Below, one piece after another: positions 28,454 to 41,994 of a DNA stretch of 64,000 nt. The stretch is from assembly GCF_950295315.1 (NCBI RefSeq), contig NW_026647281.1, positions 1 to 64,000 on the forward strand, given 5' to 3'. Under the pieces are notes generated by a model. It ran no database searches. It was not told the origin of the DNA and was given only the letters and a program-made list of their open reading frames with translations. This stretch comes from Erinaceus europaeus. Taxonomy: Eukaryota; Chordata; Mammalia; Eulipotyphla; Erinaceidae. Positions within the stretch are counted from its first letter, which is position 1. Each line of letters begins with the position of its first letter. The position numbers and the translations under genes are program-made.

Positions 28454-29014
28454 ATATTATTATTGTTGTTGTGATAGTTACTGTCCTTGCGGAGAACAGA
28501 GAAAAATGGAAAGAGGAGGTTAAAGAGAGATGGGGGAGAGAAAGATAGGCCCCCTGAAGATCTGCTTCACTAAATAAATAAAGCACATTTTCATTTGACT
28601 CAGTAGAAACACAGAGACAAGTATACATGTATAATACCTGCATTTTTTATTTATGTATTCTTTATCTAATGACTAATTGATTGACTGATTGATTGCCTCC
28701 AGGGTTATTGTCAGGGCTAGGGGCCTGCACCACGAACCCACTGCTCCTGCAGACCATGTTTTCCCCTTTGGCTGCCCTTGTTGCCTGAACTTTGTTGTGG
28801 TTATTCTTATCATTGTTGTTGCTGTTACTGTCCTTGCATAGGACAGAAAGGGAGAGAGGAGTGGAAACACAGAAGGGTGAGAGAAAGGTAGACCCCTGCA
28901 GGTCTGCTTCACTAGATAAACAAAAAGCATGTACATTTATTTACTAAGTGGATACACCGACACATGTGTACATGTATATTACCTGTATATTTTCTCTATG
29001 TGTATATATATATA

Positions 29015-29089
<75 letters not shown>

Positions 29090-29413
29090 GTATTTATTTA
29101 TTGCATCCAGGGTCACTGCCGGTGCTCAATACATATACCTGGAATCCACTGCTCCTGCAGACCATTTATTCTCCTTTTGCTGCCTTTGTTCCTTGATCAC
29201 TGTTGTGCTTCTTCTTATTGTTGTTGTTGTTACTGTCCTTACATAGGACAGAGAGAAAGGGATAGGGGAGGGGAAAGTCAGAGGTGGAAGAGAAAGCACC
29301 CCTGAAGATCTGCTTCACCCCCTGTAAAGCTACTCCCCTGCAGGTGGGGGTCTGGGGGCCATACCGCAGATCCTTCTGCCTGTCCCCTCATTTGCTCCAC
29401 CACCTCTTAACCC
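27882..29413 (-). mobile_element. SINE block S0-S3 between cores 7 and 8
   Basis: Same order. TATAGTTAAAC variant, TTC x20, TTTACTAAG spacer variant and TATATG tract 29001-29091. Confidence 0.8.
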
Positions 29414-32400
29414 TCTGACATTCCGCCCAACCTCCCTGGATTTCCTTTTTACAGCACTAAGACCTGTCTATTTTTTGAATCCTCAATATCCTGAGGATCA
29501 GTTTTGGAAATAGTGTCATGAGAAGACACAGGGGGATCTCTGGAATCAGAAAGCGCCTGGAACAGCAGCTGGGGCTCTAGAGCCAGGGCATGGTCCATCT
29601 ACCCATCCACCCTCCACGGAGTCCACCTGCCTGCAACTTGGTCCTGCTCCCTCCCAAAAAGATTTTTCCCTTGTTTCACTGAGAAACAGGCATCACACAG
29701 GAGAGTCAGCCAGTGGAAAAAAAAAAAAAAAGCCTTTTTTTTTTTTTTTTTTTTTTACCCTACTGATGGACTAGCTTCTGGGAAGTACAGGTTTTGAACC
29801 TGAAAACACTGTCTGCCTCTGCCTGTCTCTGAGTCCACTGGAGGAGCCACTGCCCCAAGCAGTCCTTGTGCTCAGAGTGGGGTGTTTTCGCCAGTCCTAG
29901 GCTTGCACAGCGCACTTGGGATTGGGTTGCCTGAGATCCAAATGTTACATTGTAGATTGTTTGCAGTTCCGGCTCCCCAGGACATTGGACAGACCCAACT
30001 CCTCTGGGGATACCCAGAGAAAAAGACTCCTCCCATCCTTAGTGCAAATGGAGTGGAGGGGGAGGGGAGAGATGTGCATGTGTGGGATACTCATGCCCAG
30101 GTGTGTGTGAGGGGCCCTGACAGGGGGTAGAAGGGGGTTGAGGGGCAGAAGGAGACTGTTTGGGGGGCAGGCTGCAGGCAGGGGAGCCCCTGAATAGGTG
30201 CAGGGCTGTGTGTGCCTGTGGTGGCAGGGCGTTAGGGCAGGTCCCCCTGCAGGATGGTGAAGATGGCAGCTGGGCTGGCCCAGGGCCCCCAGGGCTGGAG
30301 GGCAGCAGCAGGCTGGCAGGAAAGGAGGCAAACAGTAGATGACAGTTGGGGAGCTGGGGGACAGGGGGCAAGGGGAAAAGGGGGCATCCTTGCGGAGGAG
30401 GGGGAGGGGGCTGGACTGGAGAGTGGGTGGAGCTGGAGGCAGGCAGGTCCCAAGAATCAGGAACTGACAGGGCCAGATACCTGCACCCACCCACTGGATA
30501 GCAGCTGCAGCAGCCAGAGCAGCAGCCCTGGCTTGCCTAGGCCAAGGGCCCTGAGTGAGTCCCTCTGAGGATGAGGAAGGGGACGGGGAGGGGTAGAGGG
30601 AGGGGGAGGAGGGCCGCTGTCAGCAGGCAACGGGGTCTACAGGGGCCTCCACTATGGAGGCCTGTGTCCAGGTGGCTGCCCGCCAGAACCGGGGCAGCTC
30701 AGGGCTCCCAGGGCCCTGGGGGGTGTCTGTGGGTTGGGGGCTGTCAGTCAGTCAGTCTGTCTGTGTGTCAGTGCACTTGCTTGGACAGGGGCCTGGCGGC
30801 CCTTGGACCCCAGCCCTGGGCTGTCAGATGCCGGCCCCGCCCCCGGACACGCCCCCACCGTGCCCCTTGCATCAGAGCCCTGCCCACCTGCGCTGGCTTT
30901 TGCCTGGGGCTCTGGCTCTGGTGGCTGGCCACCACACCTCAGATCAAGTTCAGGGTGGGTGTCATGGCTGCTGCCACCACCACTGCCTCCCTAGGGGTCA
31001 ACTGGGTGGGCGGGGTCCTCGTGGCCTAGCAACCTCTCGAGCCCTCTGTGATGTCCCCCCTCAGGATTCTGTGTGCATGCGCACTGGCACTGGGCAGCCC
31101 AACTGTCCTGCCACTATGTCAGGCGGCAGCAAGCAGACCCCTGGGCCCTGGCACCGAGGGACCGAAGAACGGGAGGACAGCGCTGACCGACGACGGACCT
31201 CGGGGCTGGCAGCCAAGAGAGCAAAGGAGGAGGTGCGCCCAGGTGCCAGGGAACCGGGCTACAGCTACCTACATGCCTGCCTGCCTTGCTGGATGCCGGT
31301 ATGCTACCTCTGTCCATGTGGGTTTCTCAGTTCCTCTCCTGTCCTCTACTGTTCTCTCCTGTCCTCTCCTGTCGTCTACTGTTCTCTACTGTCCTCTCCT
31401 CTCCTCTCCTCTCCTGTCCGCTCCTCTCCTCTTTTCTCTACTCACTTCCGGGTGCCCTGATCACCAGCTAGAGCGCTTTTGACATTTCACCTGTGACAGC
31501 TGCCCACACCCCCCCTCCGCGTCCCGGACATGACCCAGCTCACAGGCTCACCTGCTCACCCCACCCACACCCACACGCCCCACCACATTCCCTGGATCAG
31601 CTCCTCTGCCCTATTCAGCCAAACTGCCCAGTTGGCAACGTATCTGTGCAGGCTTGACTGTCTTTATCATTCAAGGTTGTATCTCCTTTTGTACTTAGCT
31701 TGGTTGATTGTCGATGGATAGTTGGATGGATGGATGGATGGAAGGATCGAGTGATGCACGGGTTGATCGATTGGTTTTGTAGAGGCAGAGAGCCATCTAG
31801 GGGTACTTGAGACCTCTGGCATAAGAGCCCTTGTCTTCTGTCGAATGTAAAACATTAACACCTCAATAAATAAATGAATAAATGTATTAAATAAACTGGG
31901 TTAAAAAAAACGCGGTGTCTTTTCCCTTTCTGAATATGGTATGCTGTGAGGATCATAATAAGGAAAGCATTGTTCTGAGCAGCCCCTTGAAATATTGGGA
32001 TATTTCATTTTGCCTTCTTCTTCTTCTTCTTCTTCTTCTTCTTCTTCATCTTCTTTTTTTTTCTTTGCTTTCTATTATCTTGATTTATTTTTTGGAATGG
32101 ACAGTCAAGAATTGAGAGACAAGGGAGGGATAGAGATTTTGAGAACCAGAGAGATACCTGCAGCACATCTGCACCACTTGTAAAGATTTCCCACTGCAGG
32201 TCGGAACCAGGGTCTTGAACACAGGTCCTCCTACAGTTTAACATGAGTACTTAACCAGGTGAGGCACCACCTGCTAAGCTTAATGTGACATTTTTTTAGC
32301 AATGAAAAGAAATTCTCTTGGCTAGGTAAGAAACAAATAAGATAAATATAAGTAAATAAAAGTGCTTTTACGTTTACACAGTGGAAACACACACTGGGAC

Positions 32401-32559
32401 ATATTCTTGTATAATACTTGTATTATTTATTTATTTATTTATTTATTGCCACAAAGGGTTATTGCCATAGCGCATTGCCAGTACCACTCATCCACTGGTC
32501 CTATGTTCCATTGTTCCCCTTTTGCTGCCCTTGTGGCTTGAATATTGTGGTTATTAATA
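28454..32559 (+). repeat. Array unit 8 (alpha)
   Basis: Complete, 4106 bp. It begins with the GACTGATTG S2 variant, a TTTACTAAG spacer variant and a TATATG tract at 29001-29091. Exon-like ATG at 31116. Its 3' part has CCCGGACATGACC (near 31524), only four GGAT copies and TTC x11, all shared with unit 9. Confidence 0.95.
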
Positions 32560-33467
32560 ATATTATTATTGTTGTTGTGATAGTTACTGTCCTTGCGGAG
32601 AACAGAGAAAAATGGAAAGAGGAGGTTAAAGAGAGATGGGGGAGAGAAAGATAGGCCCCCTGAAGATCTGCTTCACTAAATAAATAAAGCACATTTTCAT
32701 TTGACTCAGTAGAAACACAGAGACAAGTATACATGTATAATTCCTGCATTTTTTATTTATGTATTCTTTATCTAATGACTAATTGATTGACTTATTGATT
32801 GCCTCCAGGGTTATTGTCAGGGCTAGGGGCCTGCACCACGAACCCACTGCTCCTGCAGACCATGTTTTCCCCTTTGGCTGCCCTTGTTGCCTGAACTTTG
32901 TTGTGGTTATTCTTATCATTGTTGTTGCTGTTACTGTCCTTGCATAGGACAGAAAGGGAGAGAGGAGTGGAAACACAGAAGGGTGAGAGAAAGGTAGACC
33001 CCTGCAGGTCTGCTTCACTAGATAAACAAAAAGCATGTACATTTATTTACAAAGTGGATACACTGACACATGTGTACATGTATATTACCTGTATATTTTC
33101 TCTATGTGTTTATATATATATATATATGTATATGTATATGTATGTATTTATTTATTGCATCCAGGGTCACTGCCGGTGCTCAATACATATACCTGGAATC
33201 CACTGCTCCTGCAGACCATTTATTCTCCTTTTGCTGCCTTTGTTCCTTGATCACTGTTGTGCTTCTTCTTATTGTTGTTGTTGTTACTGTCCTTACATAG
33301 GACAGATAGAAAGGGATAGGGGAGGGGAAAGTCAGAGGTGGAAGAGAAAGCACCCCTGAAGATCTGCTTCACCCCCTGTAAAGCTACTCCCCTGCAGGTG
33401 GGGGTCTGGGGGCCATACAGCAGATCCTTCTGCCTGTCCCCTCATTTGCTCCACCACCTCTTAACCC
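32015..33467 (-). mobile_element. SINE block S0-S3 between cores 8 and 9
   Basis: Same order. S3 has GACAGATAGAAAG. Nearly the same as the next block, about 4.06 kb downstream. Confidence 0.8.
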
Positions 33468-33787
33468 TCTGACATTCCGCCCAACCTCCCTGGATTTCCT
33501 TTTTACAGCACTAAGAACTGTCTATTTTTTGAATCCTCAATATCCTGAGGATCAGTTTTGGAAATAGTGTCATGAGAAGACACAGGGGGATCTCTGGAAT
33601 CAGAGAGCGCCTGGAACAGCAGCTGGGGCTCTAGAGCCAGGGCATGGTCCATCTACCCATCCACCCTCCACGGAGTCCACCTGCCTGCAACTTGGTCCTG
33701 CTCCCTCCCAAAAAGATTTTTCCCTTGTTTCACTGAGAAACAGGCATCACACAGGAGAGTCAGCCAGTGGAAAAAAAAAAAAAAAAA

Positions 33788-33823
<36 letters not shown>

Positions 33824-36624
33824 ACTGATGGACTAGCTTCTGGGAAGTACAGGTTTTGAACCTGAAAACACTGTCTGCCTCTGCCTGTCTCTGAGTCCAC
33901 TGGAGGAGCCACTGCCCCAAGCAGTCCTTGTGCTCAGAGTGGGGTGTTTTCGCCAGTCCTAGGCTTGCACAGCGCACTTGGGATTGGGTTGCCTGAGATC
34001 CAAATGTTACATTGTAGATTGTTTGCAGTTCCGGCTCCCCAGGACATTGGACAGACCCAACTCCTCTGGGGATACCCAGAGAAAAAGACTCCTCCCATCC
34101 TTAGTGCAAATGGAGTGGAGGGGGAGGGGAGAGATGTGCATGTGTGGGATACTCATGCCCAGGTGTGTGTGAGGGGCCCTGACAGGGGGTAGAAGGGGGT
34201 TGAGGGGCAGAAGGAGACTGTTTGGGGGGCAGGCTGCAGGCAGGGGAGCCCCTGAATAGGTGCAGGGCTGTGTGTGCCTGTGGTGGCAGGGCGTTAGGGC
34301 AGGTCCCCCTGCAGGATGGTGAAGATGGCAGCTGGGCTGGCCCAGGGCCCCCAGGGCTGGAGGGCAGCAGCAGGCTGGCAGGAAAGGAGGCAAACAGTAG
34401 ATGACAGTTGGGGAGCTGGGGGACAGGGGGCAAGGGGAAAAGGGGGCATCCTTGCGGAGGAGGGGGAGGGGGCTGGACTGGAGAGTGGGTGGAGCTGGAG
34501 GCAGGCAGGTCCCAAGAATCAGGAACTGACAGGGCCAGATACCTGCACCCACCCACTGGATAGCAGCTGCAGCAGCCAGAGCAGCAGCCCTGGCTTGCCT
34601 AGGCCAAGGGCCCTGAGTGAGTCCCTCTGAGGATGAGGAAGGGGACGGGGAGGGGTAGAGGGAGGGGGAGGAGGGCCGCTGTCAGCAGGCAACGGGGTCT
34701 ACAGGGGCCTCCACTATGGAGGCCTGTGTCCAGGTGGCTGCCCGCCAGAACCGGGGCAGCTCAGGGCTCCCAGGGCCCTGGGGGGTGTCTGTGGGTTGGG
34801 GGCTGTCAGTCAGTCAGTCTGTCTGTGTGTCAGTGCACTTGCTTGGACATGGGCCTGGCGGCCCTTGGACCCCAGCCCTGGGCTGTCAGATGCCGGCCCC
34901 GCCCCCGGACACGCCCCCACCGTGCCCCTTGCATCAGAGCCCTGCCCACCTGCGCTGGCTTTTGCCTGGGGCTCTGGCTCTGGTGGCTGGCCACCACACC
35001 TCAGATCAAGTTCAGGGTGGGTGTCATGGCTGCTGCCACCACCACTGCCTCCCTAGGGGTCAACTGGGTGGGCGGGGTCCTCGTGGCCTAGCAACCTCTC
35101 GAGCCCTCTGTGATGTCCCCCCTCAGGATTCTGTGTGCATGCGCACTGGCACTGGGCAGCCCAACTGTCCTGCCACTATGTCAGGCGGCAGCAAGCAGAC
35201 CCCTGGGCCCTGGCACCGAGGGACCGAAGAACGGGAGGACAGCGCTGACCGACGACGGACCTCGGGGCTGGCAGCCAAGAGAGCAAAGGAGGAGGTGCGC
35301 CCAGGTGCCAGGGAACCGGGCTACAGCTACCTACATGCCTGCCTGCCTTGCTGGATGCCGGTATGCTACCTCTGTCCATGTGGGTTTCTCAGTTCCTCTC
35401 CTGTCCTCTACTGTTCTCTCCTGTCCTCTCCTGTCGTCTACTGTTCTCTACTGTCCTCTCCTCTCCTCTCCTCTCCTGTCCGCTCCTCTCCTCTTTTCTC
35501 TACTCACTTCCGGGTGCCCTGATCACCAGCTAGAGCGCTTTTGACATTTCACCTGTGACAGCTGCCCACACCCCCCCTCCGCGTCCCGGACATGACCCAG
35601 CTCACAGGCTCACCTGCTCACCCCACCCACACCCACACGCCCCACCACATTCCCTGGATCAGCTCCTCTGCCCTATTCAGCCAAACTGCCCAGTTGGCAA
35701 CGTATCTGTGCAGGCTTGACTGTCTTTATCATTCAAGGTTGTATCTCCTTTTGTACTTAGCTTGGTTGATTGTCGATGGATAGTTGGATGGATGGATGGA
35801 TGGAAGGATCGAGTGATGCACGGGTTGATCGATTGGTTTTGTAGAGGCAGAGAGCCATCTAGGGGTACTTGAGACCTCTGGCATAAGAGCCCTTGTCTTC
35901 TGTCGAATGTAAAACATTAACACCTCAATAAATAAATGAATAAATGTATTAAATAAACTGGGTTAAAAAAAACGCGGTGTCTTTTCCCTTTCTGAATATG
36001 GTATGCTGTGAGGATCATAATAAGGAAAGCATTGTTCTGAGCAGCCCCTTGAAATATTGGGATATTTCATTTTGCCTTCTTCTTCTTCTTCTTCTTCTTC
36101 TTCTTCTTCTTCATCTTCTTTTTTTTTCTTTGCTTTCTATTATCTTGATTTATTTTTTGGAATGGACAGTCAAGAATTGAGAGACAAGGGAGGGATAGAG
36201 ATTTTGAGAACCAGAGAGATACCTGCAGCACATCTGCACCACTTGTAAAGATTTCCCACTGCAGGTCGGAACCAGGGTCTTGAACACAGGTCCTCCTACA
36301 GTTTAACATGAGTACTTAACCAGGTGAGGCACCACCTGCTAAGCTTAATGTGACATTTTTTTAGCAATGAAAAGAAATTCTCTTGGCTAGGTAAGAAACA
36401 AATAAGATAAATATAAGTAAATAAAAGTGCTTTTACGTTTACACAGTGGAAACACACACTGGGACATATTCTTGTATAATACTTGTATTATTTATTTATT
36501 TATTTATTTATTGCCACAAAGGGTTATTGCCATAGCGCATTGCCAGTACCACTCATCCACTGGTCCTATGTTCCATTGTTCCCCTTTTGCTGCCCTTGTG
36601 GCTTGAATATTGTGGTTATTAATA
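32560..36624 (+). repeat. Array unit 9 (alpha, partly beta-like), sister of unit 10
   Basis: Complete, 4065 bp. It shares GACAGATAGAAAG (near 33301) and CTAAGAACTG (near 33513) only with unit 10. The core is mosaic: GGACATGGGC as in beta, then alpha variants further right. Exon-like ATG at 35178, intact. GGAT x4, TTC x12. Confidence 0.95.
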
Positions 36625-37532
36625 ATATTATTATTGTTGTTGTGATAGTTACTGTCCTTGCGGAGAACAGAGAAAAATGGAAAGAGGAGGTTAAAGAGAG
36701 ATGGGGGAGAGAAAGATAGGCCCCCTGAAGATCTGCTTCACTAAATAAATAAAGCACATTTTCATTTGACTCAGTAGAAACACAGAGACAAGTATACATG
36801 TATAATTCCTGCATTTTTTATTTATGTATTCTTTATCTAATGACTAATTGATTGACTTATTGATTGCCTCCAGGGTTATTGTCAGGGCTAGGGGCCTGCA
36901 CCACGAACCCACTGCTCCTGCAGACCATGTTTTCCCCTTTGGCTGCCCTTGTTGCCTGAACTTTGTTGTGGTTATTCTTATCATTGTTGTTGCTGTTACT
37001 GTCCTTGCATAGGACAGAAAGGGAGAGAGGAGTGGAAACACAGAAGGGTGAGAGAAAGGTAGACCCCTGCAGGTCTGCTTCACTAGATAAACAAAAAGCA
37101 TGTACATTTATTTACAAAGTGGATACACTGACACATGTGTACATGTATATTACCTGTATATTTTCTCTATGTGTTTATATATATATATATATGTATATGT
37201 ATATGTATGTATTTATTTATTGCATCCAGGGTCACTGCCGGTGCTCAATACATATACCTGGAATCCACTGCTCCTGCAGACCATTTATTCTCCTTTTGCT
37301 GCCTTTGTTCCTTGATCACTGTTGTGCTTCTTCTTATTGTTGTTGTTGTTACTGTCCTTACATAGGACAGATAGAAAGGGATAGGGGAGGGGAAAGTCAG
37401 AGGTGGAAGAGAAAGCACCCCTGAAGATCTGCTTCACCCCCTGTAAAGCTACTCCCCTGCAGGTGGGGGTCTGGGGGCCATACAGCAGATCCTTCTGCCT
37501 GTCCCCTCATTTGCTCCACCACCTCTTAACCC
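36077..37532 (-). mobile_element. SINE block S0-S3 between cores 9 and 10
   Basis: Same order. Shares GACAGATAGAAAG and the microsatellite make-up of the preceding block, with one more TTC. Confidence 0.8.
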
Positions 37533-37851
37533 TCTGACATTCCGCCCAACCTCCCTGGATTTCCTTTTTACAGCACTAAGAACTGTCTATTTTTTGAATC
37601 CTCAATATCCTGAGGATCAGTTTTGGAAATAGTGTCATGAGAAGACACAGGGGGATCTCTGGAATCAGAGAGCGCCTGGAACAGCAGCTGGGGCTCTAGA
37701 GCCAGGGCATGGTCCATCTACCCATCCACCCTCCACGGAGTCCACCTGCCTGCAACTTGGTCCTGCTCCCTCCCAAAAAGATTTTTCCCTTGTTTCACTG
37801 AGAAACAGGCATCACACAGGAGAGTCAGCCAGTGGAAAAAAAAAAAAAAAA

Positions 37852-37887
<36 letters not shown>

Positions 37888-40723
37888 ACTGATGGACTAG
37901 CTTCTGGGAAGTACAGGTTTTGAACCTGAAAACACTGTCTGCCTCTGCCTGTCTCTCAGTCCACTGGAGGAGCCACTGCCCCAAGCAGTCCTTGTGCTCA
38001 GAGTGGGGTGTTTTCGCCAGTCCTAGGCTTGCACAGCGCACTTGGGATTGGGTTGCCTGAGATCCAAATGTTACATTGTAGATTGTTTGCAGTTCCGGCT
38101 CCCCAGGACATTGGACAGACCCAACTCCTCTGGGGATACCCAGAGAAAAAGACTCCTCCCATCCTTAGTGCAAATGGAGTGGAGGGGGAGGGGAGAGATG
38201 TGCATGTGTGGGATACTCATGCCCAGGTGTGTGTGAGGGGCCCTGACAGGGGGTAGAAGGGGGTTGAGGGGCAGAAGGAGACTGTTTGGGGGGCAGGCTG
38301 CAGGCAGGGGAGCCCCTGAATAGGTGCAGGGCTGTGTGTGCCTGTGGTGGCAGGGCGTTAGGGCAGGTCCCCCTGCAGGATGGTGAAGATGGCAGCTGGG
38401 CTGGCCCAGGGCCCCCAGGGCTGGAGGGCAGCAGCAGGCTGGCAGGAAAGGAGGCAAACAGTAGATGACAGTTGGGGAGCTGGGGGACAGGGGGCAAGGG
38501 GAAAAGGGGGCATCCTTGCGGAGGAGGGGGAGGGGGCTGGACTGGAGAGTGGGTGGAGCTGGAGGCAGGCAGGTCCCAAGAATCAGGAACTGACAGGGCC
38601 AGATACCTGCACCCACCCACTGGATAGCAGCTGCAGCAGCCAGAGCAGCAGCCCTGGCTTGCCTAGGCCAAGGGCCCTGAGTGAGTCCCTCTGAGGATGA
38701 GGAAGGGGACGGGGAGGGGTAGAGGGAGGGGGAGGAGGGCCGCTGTCAGCAGGCAACGGGGTCTACAGGGGCCTCCACTATGGAGGCCTGTGTCCAGGTG
38801 GCTGCCCGCCAGAACCGGGGCAGCTCAGGGCTCCCAGGGCCCTGGGGGGTGTCTGTGGGTTGGGGGCTGTCAGTCAGTCAGTCTGTCTGTGTGTCAGTGC
38901 ACTTGCTTGGACATGGGCCTGGCGGCCCTTGGACCCCAGCCCTGGGCTGTCAGATGCCGGCCCCGCCCCCGGACACGCCCCCACCGTGCCCCTTGCATCA
39001 GAGCCCTGCCCACCTGCGCTGGCTTTTGCCTGGGGCTCTGGCTCTGGTGGCTGGCCACCACACCTCAGATCAAGTTCAGGGTGGGTGTCATGGCTGCTGC
39101 CACCACCACTGCCTCCCTAGGGGTCAACTGGGTGGGCGGGGTCCTCGTGGCCTAGCAACCTCTCGAGCCCTCTGTGATGTCCCCCCCCAGGATTCTGTGT
39201 GCATGCGCACTGGCACTGGGCAGCCCAACTGTCCTGCCACTATATCAGGCGGCAGCAAGCAGACCCCTGGGCCCTGGCACCGAGGGACCGAAGAACGGGA
39301 GGACAGCGCTGACGGACGACGGACCTCGGGGCTGGCAGCCAAGAGAGCAAAGGAGGAGGTGCGCCCAGGTGCCAGGGAACCGGGCTACAGCTACCTACAT
39401 GCCTGCCTGCCTTGCTGGATGCCGGTATGCTACCTCTGTCCATGTGGGTTTCTCAGTTCCTCTCCTGTCCTCTACTGTTCTCTCCTGTCCTCTCCTGTCG
39501 TCTACTGTTCTCTACTGTCCTCTCCTCTCCTCTCCTCTCCTGTCCGCTCCTCTCCTCTTTTCTCTACTCACTTCCGGGTGCCCTGATCACCAGCTAGAGC
39601 GCTTTTGACATTTCACCTGTGACAGCTGCCCACACCCCCCCTCCGCGTCCCTGACGTGACCCAGCTCACAGGCTCACCTGCTCACCCCACCCACACCCAC
39701 ACGCCCCACCACATTCCCTGGATCAGCTCCTCTGCCCTATTCAGCCAAACTGCCCAGTTGGCAACGTATCTGTGCAGGCTTGACTGTCTTTATCATTCAA
39801 GGTTATATCTCCTTTTGTACTTAGCTTGGTTGATTGTCGATGGATAGTTGGATGGATGGATGGATGGATGGATGGAAGGATCGAGTGATGCACGGGTTGA
39901 TCGATTGGTTTTGTAGAGGCAGAGAGCCATCTAGGGGTACTTGAGACCTCTGGCATAAGAGCCCTTGTCTTCTGTCGAATGTAAAACATTAACACCTCAA
40001 TAAATAAATGAATAAATGTATTAAATAAACTGGGTTTAAAAAAACGCGGTGTCTTTTCCCTTTCTGAATATGGTATGCTGTGAGGATCATAATAAGGAAA
40101 GCATTGTTCTGAGCAGCCCCTTGAAATATTGGGATATTTCATTTTGCCTTCTTCTTCTTCTTCTTCTTCTTCTTCTTCTTCTTCTTCTTCTTCTTGTTCT
40201 TCTTCTTCTTCATCTTCTTTTTTTTTCTTTGCTTTCTATTATCTTGATTTATTTTTTGGAATGGACAGTCAAGAATTGAGAGACAAGGGAGGGATAGAGA
40301 TTTTGAGAACCAGAGAGATACCTGCAGCACATCTGCACCACTTGTAAAGATTTCCCACTGCAGGTCGGAACCAGGGTCTTGAACACAGGTCCTCCTACAG
40401 TTTAACATGAGTACTTAACCAGGTGAGGCACCACCTGCTAAGCTTAATGTGACATTTTTTTAGCAATGAAAAGAAATTCTCTTGGCTAGGTAAGAAACAA
40501 ATAAGATAAATATAAGTAAATAAAAGTGCTTTTACGTTTACACAGTGGAAACACACACTGGGACATATTCTTGTATAATACTTGTATTATTTATTTATTT
40601 ATTTATTTATTGCCACAAAGGGTTATTGCCATAGCGCATTGCCAGTACCACTCATCCACTGGTCCTATGTTCCATTGTTCCCCTTTTGCTGCCCTTGTGG
40701 CTTGAATATTGTGGTTATTAATA
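36625..40723 (+). repeat. Array unit 10 (beta), start codon lost
   Basis: Complete, 4099 bp. The left part matches unit 9 (GACAGATAGAAAG near 37366, CTAAGAACTG near 37576), while the core is beta with ATA at 39242. The TTC tract (x21) carries a TTG interruption near 40195, shared only with unit 13. Confidence 0.95.
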
Positions 40724-41273
40724 ATATTATTATTGTTGTTGTGATAGTTACTGTCCTTGCGGAGAACAGAGAAAAATGGAAAGAGGAGGTTAAAGAGAGA
40801 TGGGGGAGAGAAAGATAGGCCCCCTGAAGATCTGCTTCACTAAATAAATAAAGCACATTTTCATTTGACTCAGTAGAAACACAGAGACAAGTATACATGT
40901 ATAATACCTGCATTTTTATTTATGTATTCTTTATCTAATGACTAATTGATTGACTTATTGATTGCCTCCAGGGTTATTGTCAGGGCTAGGGGCCTGCACC
41001 ACGAACCCACTGCTCCTGCAGACCATGTTTTCCCCTTTGGCTGCCCTTGTTGCCTGAACTTTGTTGTGGTTATTCTTATCATTGTTGTTGCTGTTACTGT
41101 CCTTGCATAGGACAGAAAGGGAGAGAGGAGTGGAAACACAGAAGGGTGAGAGAAAGGTAGACCCCTGCAGGTCTGCTTCACTAGATAAACAAAAAGCATG
41201 TACATTTATTTACAAAGTGGATACACTGACACATGTGTACATGTATATTACCTGTATATTTTCTCTATGTGTT

Positions 41274-41304
<31 letters not shown>

Positions 41305-41638
41305 GTATATGTATGTATTTATTTATTGCATCCAGGGTCACTGCCGGTGCTCAATACATATACCTGGAATCCACTGCTCCTGCAGACCATTTATTCTCCT
41401 TTTGCTGCCTTTGTTCCTTGATCACTGTTGTGCTTCTTCTTATTGTTGTTGTTGTTACTGTCCTTACATAGGACAGAGAGAAAGGGATAGGGGAGGGGAA
41501 AGTCAGAGGTGGAAGAGAAAGCACCCCTGAAGATCTGCTTCACCCCCTGTAAAGCTACTCCCCTGCAGGTGGGGGTCTGGGGGCCATACAGCAGATCCTT
41601 CTGCCTGTCCCCTCATTTGCTCCACCACCTCTTAACCC
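40149..41638 (-). mobile_element. SINE block S0-S3 between cores 10 and 11
   Basis: Same order. TTG interruption in the TTC tract; one T fewer in the S2 tail (GCATTTTTATTT near 40911). Confidence 0.8.
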
Positions 41639-41954
41639 TCTGACATTCCGCCCAACCTCCCTGGATTTCCTTTTTACAGCACTAAGACCTGTCTATTTTT
41701 TGAATCCTCAATATCCTGAGGATCAGTTTTGGAAATAGTGTCATGAGAAGACACAGGGGGATCTCTGGAATCAGAGAGCGCCTGGAACAGCAGCTGGGGC
41801 TCTAGAGCCAGGGCATGGTCCATCTACCCATCCACCCTCCACGGAGTCCACTTGCCTGCAACTTGGTCCTGCTCCCTCCCAAAAAGATTTTTCCCTTGTT
41901 TCACTGAGAAACAGGCATCACACAGGAGAGTCAGCCAGTGGAAAAAAAAAAAAA

Positions 41955-41994
<40 letters not shown>

